From an uncultured Clostridia bacterium (GTDB lineage Bacteria > Bacillota > Clostridia > TANB77 > CAG-508): DNA of 10,002 nucleotides. Below are positions 1 through 5,936 of the stretch, piece after piece (positions within the stretch are counted from its first letter, which is position 1; every line of letters starts with the position of its first letter). Made by a program: the position numbers and the translations under genes. The stretch covers positions 1 to 10,002 of the forward strand of contig CALXPX010000040.1 of assembly GCA_944390305.1 (NCBI GenBank). The letters run 5' to 3'. Below the pieces are notes generated by a model. That model did no database searches, was not told the origin of the DNA, and saw nothing but the letters and a program-made list of their open reading frames with translations.

Positions 1-204
1 GCAAAAAAAGCACCTTTCTATCACATTGTTGTAGCTGATTCAAGAGTTGCAAGAGATGGAAAAATAATTGAACAAATAGGAACATATGATCCAATGACAA
101 AACCATCAACAATAGTTTTAGACAAAGAAAAAACAGAAAAATGGATAAAAAACGGAGCAAAGCCAACAGATACAGTAAAGGCTTTGATTGCAAAAGCAAA
201 ATAA
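1..204 (+). CDS. rpsP: 30S ribosomal protein S16, 3' part (5' end cut by window edge)
   Basis: Frame 1 is open from the first base to the TAA at 202-204 and gives 67 residues. The S16 hallmarks are visible at once: AKKAPFYHIVVADSR at residues 1-15, then ARDGKIIEQIGTYDP and a C-terminal WIKNGAKPTDTV stretch. S16 proteins usually run 80-90 residues and start about 12 residues before this point, so only the extreme N-terminus is missing. S16 is a primary binding protein of the 30S 5' and central domains and is needed for small-subunit assembly. It is the first visible gene of a run with khpA, rimM, trmD and rplS, an order typical of Firmicutes, where ffh often lies upstream. Its stop codon overlaps the ribosome binding site of the next gene. 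The family call is secure. Confidence 0.96.
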   Translation, partial: AKKAPFYHIVVADSRVARDGKIIEQIGTYDPMTKPSTIVLDKEKTEKWIKNGAKPTDTVKALIAKAK

Positions 205-215
205 GGAGAAATTAA

Positions 216-443
216 ATGGAAGAAGTATTAAAAACCATATTAGAAGGACTAGTAGAAAATAAAGATGCAATATCTATAAAAGTAAGACAAGAAGAAGGGA
301 AAGAAATTTATACAATAAAAGTTGCTTCTGAAGAGACTGGAAAGATAATTGGAAGACAAGGAAAAATTTCAAAAGCAATAAAAACATTAGCTAAAGCCTT
401 AGGAGCAAAAGAAGGAAGAAAAGTAGAAATAGAATTTCCTTAA
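216..443 (+). CDS. khpA: KhpA-type KH-domain RNA-binding protein (YlqC family)
   Basis: This 75-residue protein consists of a single KH domain. The diagnostic GxxG loop is GRQG at residues 46-49, inside GKIIGRQGK, and is followed by the helix ISKAIKTLAKAL that normally carries the RNA-contacting face. Length and position directly after rpsP match KhpA/YlqC, a small RNA chaperone that in streptococci pairs with KhpB (Jag/EloR) and influences cell elongation and division. The partner is not in this window. The ATG at 216 has AGGAGA at 205-210, with the AGG overlapping the end of the rpsP stop, which suggests translational coupling within the operon. There are no membrane segments, and the protein is expected to be cytoplasmic. 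The family call is strong; the role in this organism is transferred from relatives. Confidence 0.93.
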   Translation: MEEVLKTILEGLVENKDAISIKVRQEEGKEIYTIKVASEETGKIIGRQGKISKAIKTLAKALGAKEGRKVEIEFP

Positions 444-459
444 AATGTTTGGAGGATGT

Positions 460-951
460 ATGCAAGATAAGTTTGAAATTGGCAAAATTGTAAATACATT
501 TGGAATAAAAGGAGAAGTAAAAGTAATTCCTTATACAGATGATATAGAGCAGTTTAAAAAAATAAAAAATATATATGTTAATAATGATGTTATGGAGATA
601 GAAAGTGTTAGGTATCATAAAAATACTATTATCCTTAAATTTAAAGGAATAGACACTATGAATGATGCAGAAAACATCAGAAACTCTATATTAAAAATAC
701 AAAGAACGAAAAAAAAGCTTCCTCAAAATACATACTATATTACCGATTTAATTGGAGTAGATGTATATACAGATGAGGATAAACTTTTAGGAAAAGTAAA
801 AGACATATATAATACAGGAGCCAATGATATTTATATTGTAGAAACTTCAGAAAATAAAGAAATATTACTTCCGGCAATAAAAGAGGTAATAAAAAAGGTA
901 GATATTGAAAACAAAAAAATAATAGTTCACATATTGAAAGGTCTAATATAA
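460..951 (+). CDS. rimM: Ribosome maturation factor RimM
   Basis: The product has 163 residues. The N-terminal RimM barrel begins FEIGKIVNTFGIKGEVKV (residues 5-22), and a PRC-type barrel follows (about 93-160), with YYITDLIGVDVY, GKVKDIYNTGANDIYIV and LLPAIKEVIKKVD. RimM binds S19 and helps the 30S head mature; it is commonly cotranscribed with rpsP, trmD and rplS, as here. I chose the ATG at 460 over an in-frame ATG at 445: GGAGG at 451-455 precedes 460 by 4 bases, whereas 445 would place that sequence inside the gene and has no site of its own. Family proteins also start just before the IGKIV motif. The final A of the TAA stop is the first base of the trmD ATG, a one-base overlap consistent with coupled translation. 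Confidence 0.94.
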   Translation: MQDKFEIGKIVNTFGIKGEVKVIPYTDDIEQFKKIKNIYVNNDVMEIESVRYHKNTIILKFKGIDTMNDAENIRNSILKIQRTKKKLPQNTYYITDLIGVDVYTDEDKLLGKVKDIYNTGANDIYIVETSENKEILLPAIKEVIKKVDIENKKIIVHILKGLI

Positions 952-1650
952 TGAAATTTACAATTCTAACACTCTTTCCTCAAATGTTTGAACCGATTAA
1001 TCACAGCATAATAGAAAGAGCTAATAAAAAGAATTTAATAAATATTGATATAATAGATATTAGGGAATTTTCTAAAGATAAGCATAAACATGTAGATGAT
1101 ACTCCATATGGTGGAGGTGCTGGAATGGTAATCAGGCCAGATGTTGTCTATGATGCGTATAATTCTGTAAAAGATGAATCATCAAAAGTTATATACTTAT
1201 CACCTAAAGGAAATACTTTAAATCAAGAGAAAGTTAAAAATCTTTCAAGAGAAAAGCACTTAATTTTATTGTGTGGACATTATGAAGGTATAGATCAAAG
1301 AGTATTAGATGAAATTGCATGCGAAGAAATTTCAATAGGAGACTATGTACTTACTCGGTGGAGAATTACCAGCAATGGTACTTTTAGATAGTGTAAGTAG
1401 ATATGTAGATGGCGTTTTAAGCAACGATTCTATAAAAGAAGAATCATTTAGTAATAATTTATTGGAATATCCTCAATATACAAGACCAGAAATATTTAAT
1501 GGTTTAAAAGTACCTGAAGTTTTAATTTCAGGAAATCATCAAAAAATTAATGATTGGAGAAAAAGACAATCTCTAATTACAACATATTTAAAAAGACCAG
1601 ATCTTTTAAATGAAGAAGAAAAAGAAATGGCAAAAGAATTATTAAAATAA
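951..1650 (+). pseudogene. trmD: tRNA (guanine-37-N1)-methyltransferase TrmD, split by a one-base insertion
   Basis: TrmD is a SPOUT (trefoil-knot) enzyme that uses AdoMet to methylate G37 of tRNAs with a G at position 36 (Pro and CUN-Leu tRNAs and the CGG-reading Arg tRNA), which suppresses +1 slippage. Residues 1-135 lie in the first frame (951-1355) and carry PYGGGAGM (52-59), YLSPKG (82-87), CGHYEGIDQR (108-117) and ISIGDYVLT (127-135). The gene then continues in the next frame from 1357 with GGELPAMVLLDSVSR, YPQYTRPE and VLISGNHQKINDWR to a TAA at 1648-1650. Omitting C1356 gives a 232-residue protein, slightly short for the usual 235-255, with the family motif VLTGGELPAM intact. Read literally, the first frame stops at 1389-1391. 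The downstream part is not decayed, so this is a sequencing error, a very recent mutation, or a programmed shift. At the position I align with catalytic Asp169 of the E. coli enzyme there is Glu (EESF). Start: ATG 951, with weak AAAGG at 937-941. Confidence 0.88.
1350..1359 (+). other. Frameshift site in trmD
   Basis: The bases read CTT ACT C GGT in the restored frame, with C1356 as the supernumerary base. Without a shift the ribosome would meet CGG at 1356-1358, an Arg codon I could not find in frame in any other gene of the window. Two readings restore the downstream frame: skipping C1356 gives VLTGG, and slippage of the Leu tRNA from CTT to the overlapping TTA at 1351-1353 gives VLLGG. Nothing visible (no stop codon at the site, no strong upstream Shine-Dalgarno-like stimulator) clearly marks it as programmed. 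Confidence 0.6.
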
Positions 1651-1672
1651 AATATAAGAAAGGAGAATGATC

Positions 1673-2146
1673 ATGGATATTATTAAATCAATAGAACATG
1701 AACAATTAAAAAGTAAGATTCCAGATATTCGTGTTGGTAATACTGTAAGAGTACACCAAAGAATAAAAGAAGGAAATAGACAAAGAATCCAAGTCTTCGA
1801 AGGAATCGTTATTAAAAAACAAAATGGTGGATTAAATGAAACATTTACAGTAAGAAGAGTAGCATATGGAGTAGGAGTTGAAAAAACATTTTTAATAAAC
1901 TCTCCATTAATTGAAAAAGTAGAAACTGTTAGAGTAGGTAAAGCAAGAAGAGCTAAATTATACTACTTAAGAGACAGATTAGGAAAAGCTGCTAAGACAA
2001 AAGAAGATGTTGGAGCAAGAATTGAAAACAAAGAAATAATTGTTAAAGAAGAAGTTCCAGCAGAAGAACCTGTAAAAGAAGAAGCTAAAAATATAGAAGA
2101 AAATGCTTCAGTAGAAAAAACAAATAATACTGAAGAAAAAAAATAA
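1673..2146 (+). CDS. rplS: 50S ribosomal protein L19 with an acidic C-terminal extension
   Basis: L19 sits at the 30S-50S interface. Residues 1-111 are a standard L19: IPDIRVGNTVRVHQRIKEG, RIQVFEGIVI, FTVRRVAYGVGVEKTF, and the basic end KARRAKLYYLRDRLGKAAKTKE. Normal L19 proteins stop near this point (about 115 residues); here another 46 residues follow, rich in Glu and Lys (EEVPAEEPVKEEAKN, ending NTEEKK), with no Cys, Trp or Phe and probably disordered. I prefer the ATG at 1673 to one at 1667: AGGAG at 1661-1665 lies 7 bases from 1673 but only 1 from 1667. That gives 157 residues. It is the last gene of the rpsP operon, with 22 bases between it and trmD. I see no terminator after it, so some transcription may run on into the polymerase gene. 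Family identity is certain; the role of the tail is unknown. Confidence 0.96.
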   Translation: MDIIKSIEHEQLKSKIPDIRVGNTVRVHQRIKEGNRQRIQVFEGIVIKKQNGGLNETFTVRRVAYGVGVEKTFLINSPLIEKVETVRVGKARRAKLYYLRDRLGKAAKTKEDVGARIENKEIIVKEEVPAEEPVKEEAKNIEENASVEKTNNTEEKK

Positions 2147-2150
2147 GATA

Positions 2151-2179
2151 TTGACAAAAAGAAACAAACGTTCTATAAT
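2151..2179 (+). promoter_or_regulatory. Near-perfect housekeeping sigma promoter of the polymerase gene
   Basis: TTGACA at 2151-2156 and TATAAT at 2174-2179 are separated by exactly 17 bases, a full match to both consensus hexamers with optimal spacing. It starts 4 bases after the rplS stop. The predicted transcription start near 2186 leaves a leader of only about 9 bases before the ATG at 2195. A promoter this strong in front of a translesion polymerase makes sense only if it is normally held off, which fits the operator-like sequence inside it. Confidence 0.85.
2162..2173 (+). promoter_or_regulatory. Candidate LexA (SOS) box inside the polymerase promoter
   Basis: AAAC-AAAC-GTTC matches the Gram-positive LexA core GAAC-N4-GTTC at 7 of 8 fixed positions (first G replaced by A), and its centre AAAC fits the RNRY pattern of the Bacillus box. 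The outermost C and G of the long consensus are absent. It lies in the spacer and abuts the -10 hexamer, where a bound repressor would block RNA polymerase. The call rests on this match plus the identity of the downstream gene, since Y-family polymerases are common SOS targets. Confidence 0.5.
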
Positions 2180-2206
2180 ACAGTTGGTGATATTATGGAA
2201 CGTTTG
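2165..2206. repeat. 9-bp perfect inverted repeat flanking promoter, RBS and start codon
   Basis: CAAACGTTC (2165-2173) and GAACGTTTG (2198-2206) are exact reverse complements separated by 24 bases that contain the -10 box, the GGTGAT ribosome binding site and the ATG at 2195. The left arm overlaps the LexA-like box; the right arm is the first coding bases. It could be a second repressor half-contact or, in read-through RNA from rplS, a hairpin with the start region in its loop. Each arm contains the palindrome AACGTT, which makes the match easier to arise by chance. Confidence 0.45.
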
Positions 2207-3385
2207 ATTTTTCATATTGATGTTAATAATGCCTTTTTATCTTGGACCGCAGTAGATATGTTAAAAAAAGGTGAAAAATTAGATATAAGAACTATTCCTG
2301 CAATAATAGGAGGAGATGAAACTAAAAGACATGGAGTAGTTTTAGCTAAAAGTACAGTTGCTAAACAATTTGGTATAAAAACAGGAGAACCCATATATTT
2401 TGCAAGACAGAAATGTCCTCAAATAAAAGTATATGAGTCAAACCATAAAATGTATAGAGAATATTCAGATAAACTGTATAACCTTTTTAAAGAATACACA
2501 GATAAAATAGAAAGGTTTTCAATAGATGAATGTTTTTTAGATATGACAGATTTTATTGGTAAAAATGAAAAACCACTAGATATAGCTAAAGAAATATCTG
2601 CAAGGGTAAAAAAAGAACAAGGATTTACTGTAAATGTTGGGATATCTCAAAATAAATTACTTGCAAAAATGGCATCAGATTTTGAAAAGCCAGATAAAAT
2701 ACATACTTTGTGGGAAGAAGAAATACAAAGTAAAATGTGGCCACTTAAAGTAGATGAACTTTTGATGGTTGGGAGAAAAAGTATTCCAAAATTAGAAAAA
2801 ATGGGAATAAGAACAATAGGTGATTTAGCAAAATCAAATAAAGAAAAAATGCATAAATCATTTGGAAAATTTGGGATAATGATATGGGAATATGCAAATG
2901 GAATAGATAATTCTAAAGTGAATTATAAAGAAGAAAAACCAAAAGGAATAGGAAATTCTATAACACTTCCTTATGATTATAGTAATAGAGAAGAGATAGA
3001 TAAGACTTTATTAAACTTAACAGAACAGGTTACTTATAGATTGAGAAAAGAAGAAATGTTAGCAAATGTTGTTAATGTTCAAATAAAAGATAAAAATTTT
3101 AGAGTTTTTTCACATCAAAGAAAAATGGATAGTGCGACATCTAGTACAAAATTAATATTTTTAGAAGCTAAAAAATTAATGGATGAATTATATCTAAAAG
3201 GCATGCAAGTAAGGCTTGTAGGTGTAAGGGTAGATGATTTAATTGATGAAAAAGATAAACAAATTTCATTATTTGATAATAAACAGAATGAAAAACAAGA
3301 AAAAATAGATAATACAATAGATATGCTTAAAGATAAATTTGGATATAATTCTATAAAAAGAGCGGGAGAGATAAATAAAAAGTGA
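2195..3385 (+). CDS. dinB: Y-family translesion DNA polymerase (Pol IV / DinB-like)
   Basis: The 396-residue product has the full Y-family layout. The palm begins FHIDVNNAF with metal ligand D9, and F14 sits in the steric-gate position. The second catalytic motif is SIDE at 109-112 (D111, E112) in FSIDECFLDMTDF. NVGISQNKLLAKMASDFEKP (147-166) is the finger/palm signature; a helix-hairpin-helix-like stretch lies at about 185-215 (LLMVGRKSIPKLEKMGIRTIGDL), and a little-finger domain occupies about 245-350. QISLF at 356-360 is a beta-clamp-binding motif. The enzyme copies past damaged bases without proofreading. The HIDVNNAFLSW start differs from classical DinB (HIDMDCFF), so it is a Firmicutes-type branch and the symbol is approximate. 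The ATG at 2195 is preceded by GGTGAT (2186-2191), which pairs with the distal part of the anti-Shine-Dalgarno. It has its own promoter and ends in TGA before a terminator. Confidence 0.92.
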   Translation: MERLIFHIDVNNAFLSWTAVDMLKKGEKLDIRTIPAIIGGDETKRHGVVLAKSTVAKQFGIKTGEPIYFARQKCPQIKVYESNHKMYREYSDKLYNLFKEYTDKIERFSIDECFLDMTDFIGKNEKPLDIAKEISARVKKEQGFTVNVGISQNKLLAKMASDFEKPDKIHTLWEEEIQSKMWPLKVDELLMVGRKSIPKLEKMGIRTIGDLAKSNKEKMHKSFGKFGIMIWEYANGIDNSKVNYKEEKPKGIGNSITLPYDYSNREEIDKTLLNLTEQVTYRLRKEEMLANVVNVQIKDKNFRVFSHQRKMDSATSSTKLIFLEAKKLMDELYLKGMQVRLVGVRVDDLIDEKDKQISLFDNKQNEKQEKIDNTIDMLKDKFGYNSIKRAGEINKK

Positions 3386-3390
3386 AAAAT

Positions 3391-3424
3391 AAAAGTCTTG
3401 TAAATTAATTTTTACAAGACTTTT
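3391..3424. terminator. Bidirectional intrinsic terminator
   Basis: A perfect 14-bp stem (3391-3404 with 3411-3424) has a six-base TTAATT loop. The stem ends in AAAA on the left and TTTT on the right, so each strand gives a hairpin followed by a U-run. It lies between the polymerase gene stop (3385) and the stop of the convergent VWA gene (3443) and would serve both. Confidence 0.9.
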
Positions 3425-3442
3425 AAAATTATCAATTAACTA

Positions 3443-4882
3443 TTAAAATCTATTTTTCTTTATATAACTATAGCTTCCTATTCCTATTACACCTAATATA
3501 GCAACTGTACCAATTATTGCTAAACCTGTATAAATTCCTGTTTGAGGAATTGGATCTTTAGGTAATACATCTAAAGCAACTATTGGTGAATCATCATTTT
3601 CTGCTTCTCCAGGTGTTCCATTTTCTTCATAAGTTATTTCGACATTTTCATTAGTTGGTAAATTTATTCCAACTATATCACTACTAAATTGATCTTTTAA
3701 AGATAATCTATATGAAAATGTTGCAACTTCTCCAGGAGCTAAAGAATGGATAGTCCACGTTATAGAATTATCATCTTTATTAACTTCTGCTGTAACTGTA
3801 CCAATATTTGATTCTGTTAATTGTGCATAATTGAAATTATCTATAATATTTTGTGGAAAATAATCTTTTATAACAATATCTGTTAAATCATAGCTTTCTT
3901 GTACTAAATTATCATATATTTGATTTGTTATTGTATCTTCTACTTCATCATCTGAAACATAGTATACACTTCCAGCAGTTGGATTAGTAGAAGAACCAAA
4001 TATTCTTTCTGCAACTTCTCTATATGTTGGTTTTGGGTCTTCTTTAGATATTTCTATTTCATCATCACTCATTTCTATTAACATAGAAATTAAATTTACA
4101 TCATTTTCTTTTAATTCTAATACTTTATTTCTTGTAGGTACTATTGTTGCATCTGAATAAGTATCCATTGTTACACCTCTTGCAGTATTAGGAATAGCAT
4201 CTGTTAAAGTTATAATATATTTTTCTACATCTGAATCATTACTTGTTTCTAATAAAGAATAAGCTGCATCTAATCCAACTTCTATATTTGTTCTTGGACC
4301 CATTACATCTTTAGAAACAGTATTTAATGCATTTGCAATTGTGTCTTTATCACTAGTTAAGGCACTTGTTATTATTTTTGCATCTTTATCTGTACCTTCT
4401 ATTGTATATCCTTGATCATTTGTTTCTGTACTTGTAGCAAATTCAACTATTCCTATTCGTATTTCTGGATTGACTGCAAATAATTTATCTACTAGAGTTT
4501 GTGCTGAGTTTAAAACAGCCTGTTTTCTAGAAATTTCTTCTCCTCCTATATTTATTGTATTTTGATTCATACTTTCTGATGCATCTATTAATAATACAAC
4601 ATCAGCTTTTTTATTTTCTAATATTTCAGCATTATTTTTTACTGTTAAACCAATATCTATTGTTTTTTCTTCAGTATTTATTTGAATTAATTTTTTCTCG
4701 AATTCACCATATTTACCAAATGTAATATGACAAGTATTATCTTCAACTAAAGTCATTGAAGCATCAGCTTTGTTTGTTATATTTGATTGAGTATTAGAAG
4801 TGTTTTCAGCCGCAAAAGTCATAGAGCATGTTACTAAAAGAACTAAAACAATGCTAAATAATATTGTAAAAACTTTTTTCAT
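3443..4882 (-). CDS. Secreted von Willebrand factor A-domain protein with sortase-type C-terminal anchor
   Basis: The 479-residue protein starts with a signal peptide (MKK, hydrophobic residues 4-18, likely cleavage after the AA at 24-25). A VWA domain spans about 94-330 with an intact metal-binding site: DASES at 100-104 (D100, S102, S104), T198 in GPRTNIEVGL, and D228 in TLTDAIPN. A beta-rich segment (about 331-400: DIVIKDYFP, ITWTIHSLAPGEVATFSYR) resembles the domain after VWA in Gram-positive surface adhesins and pilus-tip proteins. The end is IPQTG (445-449), a hydrophobic segment (about 450-472) and KKNR, the plan of an LPxTG-type sorting signal with Ile for Leu. It is probably a wall-anchored, metal-dependent binding protein; the ligand is unknown. 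The ATG at 4882 was chosen because AAAAGGAG (4898-4891) sits 8 bases upstream and a signal peptide follows; the open frame extends further upstream without support. No sortase or pilin gene lies nearby, and the gene opposes all its neighbours. Confidence 0.87.
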   Translation of the reverse strand: MKKVFTILFSIVLVLLVTCSMTFAAENTSNTQSNITNKADASMTLVEDNTCHITFGKYGEFEKKLIQINTEEKTIDIGLTVKNNAEILENKKADVVLLIDASESMNQNTINIGGEEISRKQAVLNSAQTLVDKLFAVNPEIRIGIVEFATSTETNDQGYTIEGTDKDAKIITSALTSDKDTIANALNTVSKDVMGPRTNIEVGLDAAYSLLETSNDSDVEKYIITLTDAIPNTARGVTMDTYSDATIVPTRNKVLELKENDVNLISMLIEMSDDEIEISKEDPKPTYREVAERIFGSSTNPTAGSVYYVSDDEVEDTITNQIYDNLVQESYDLTDIVIKDYFPQNIIDNFNYAQLTESNIGTVTAEVNKDDNSITWTIHSLAPGEVATFSYRLSLKDQFSSDIVGINLPTNENVEITYEENGTPGEAENDDSPIVALDVLPKDPIPQTGIYTGLAIIGTVAILGVIGIGSYSYIKKNRF

Positions 4883-4945
4883 AAAATTTTCTCCTTTTCT
4901 TACTTTATATATTTTATACAAAAAAAATAAATTAATACTTCCTAC

Positions 4946-4974
4946 ATTATAATACATAAAAAAATAAAAAACAA
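4946..4974 (-). promoter_or_regulatory. Candidate promoter of the VWA gene
   Basis: On the minus strand TATAAT (4951-4946) is a perfect -10 box. TTGTTT (4974-4969) lies 17 bases upstream and matches only the TTG half of the -35 consensus. The start would be near 4940, giving a leader of roughly 58 bases. The region is very AT-rich, so chance matches are likely. Confidence 0.45.
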
Positions 4975-5009
4975 CACCAAAAGCAAAAAAGAAACATATT
5001 TGTAACAAA

Positions 5010-5038
5010 TTTACTACACAAAAAAATTTTTTTATGAT
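5010..5038 (+). promoter_or_regulatory. Candidate promoter of the folD operon
   Basis: TTTACT at 5010-5015 (4 of 6 matches) and TATGAT at 5033-5038 (5 of 6) are 17 bases apart, placing the start near 5045, about 30 bases before the folD ATG. An A-run followed by a T-run (5021-5033) lies in the spacer. A promoter is required here because the preceding gene points the other way. The exact hexamers are a best guess in AT-rich DNA. Confidence 0.5.
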
Positions 5039-5074
5039 AAAATCTAAAAGAAAATAAATAATAAGGAGCAAAAA

Positions 5075-5926
5075 ATGTCAGTAATAATTGATGGAAAGTC
5101 TTTAGCAAAAGAAATAAGAGAAAATATGAAACAAGAAGCGGAAAAATTAAAAGAGCAAGGAATTGTCCCTCATTTAGCAGTTATTATGGTTGGAAATAAT
5201 GATGCATCTAAAGTTTATGTGAGAAATAAAAGTAAAGCATGTGATGAAATAGGAATAGAATTTAAGGAATATTTACTTCCTGAAAATACTAAGCAAAATG
5301 AATTATTAGATTTAATAAAAAAACTAAATAAAGATAAAAGCGTAAATGGAATACTTCTTCAAAGTCCAATACCAAAACCTTTAGATATTCAAGAAGCATT
5401 TAATACAATTTCAAAAGAAAAAGATGTTGATGGATTTAATCCATATAATGTGGGTAATTTGTGCATAGGTCAAGATGGTTTTATCCCATGTACACCACTT
5501 GGAATTATGAAAATGTTTGAAAAATATAATATTGAAATAGATGGAAAAAAGGTAGCTATAATTGGAAGAAGTAATATAGTTGGAAAACCTATGGCACAAT
5601 GTATGCTTTCAAAAAATGCAACTGTAACAATTTGCCATTCTAGAACTAAAGAACTAAAAAAAGAAGTAAAAGATGCAGATATAATAATAGCAGCAGCGGG
5701 AAAAAGAAATATTGTAACTGAAGATATGGTAAAAGATGGAGCTGTTATAATAGATGTTGGTATGAATAGAAATGAAGAAGGAAAGCTTTGTGGAGATGTG
5801 GAGTTTGAAAAGTTAATTAATAAAGCATCATATATAACACCAGTTCCAGGAGGAGTTGGACCAATGACAATAGCTATGCTTACAGCCAATGTTATAAAAG
5901 CAGCAAAATTACAAAATAATATTTAG
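5075..5926 (+). CDS. folD: Bifunctional methylenetetrahydrofolate dehydrogenase / methenyltetrahydrofolate cyclohydrolase FolD
   Basis: FolD oxidises 5,10-methylene-THF with NADP and hydrolyses the product to 10-formyl-THF in the cytoplasm. The 283-residue length is typical. The catalytic lysine is K52 with partner Y48 in ASKVYVRNKSKAC (44-56). The folate site includes GILLQSPIP (92-100, Q96) and DVDGFNPYN (117-125), and PCTPLGIM follows at 138-145. The dinucleotide fold shows GRSNIVGKP (164-172) and CHSRT (187-191), and the family ends with VPGGVGPMTIAMLTAN (257-272). AAGGAG (5063-5068) lies 6 bases before the ATG. The stop overlaps the priA ribosome binding site, so the two genes are very probably cotranscribed. 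The product, 10-formyl-THF, is the substrate of Fmt encoded downstream in the same run, which gives the arrangement metabolic sense. Confidence 0.96.
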   Translation: MSVIIDGKSLAKEIRENMKQEAEKLKEQGIVPHLAVIMVGNNDASKVYVRNKSKACDEIGIEFKEYLLPENTKQNELLDLIKKLNKDKSVNGILLQSPIPKPLDIQEAFNTISKEKDVDGFNPYNVGNLCIGQDGFIPCTPLGIMKMFEKYNIEIDGKKVAIIGRSNIVGKPMAQCMLSKNATVTICHSRTKELKKEVKDADIIIAAAGKRNIVTEDMVKDGAVIIDVGMNRNEEGKLCGDVEFEKLINKASYITPVPGGVGPMTIAMLTANVIKAAKLQNNI

Positions 5927-5936
5927 GAGATAATTG

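Noticed and set aside
4819..4834. LVTC near the N-terminus of the VWA protein as a lipoprotein lipobox
   Set aside because: Thr before the Cys is unusual for a lipobox, and a standard cleavage site (TFAA) and a C-terminal sorting signal explain the ends better.
4998..5010. 13-base palindrome ATTTGTAACAAAT in the divergent folD/VWA intergenic region, possible operator
   Set aside because: Six-base arms of mostly A/T are expected by chance in such DNA, and the sequence matches no operator I can name.
4883..5071. Open frame extending the VWA protein 63 residues upstream
   Set aside because: The extension covers the intergenic promoter region, lacks a ribosome binding site, and would place a second hydrophobic stretch before a normal signal peptide.
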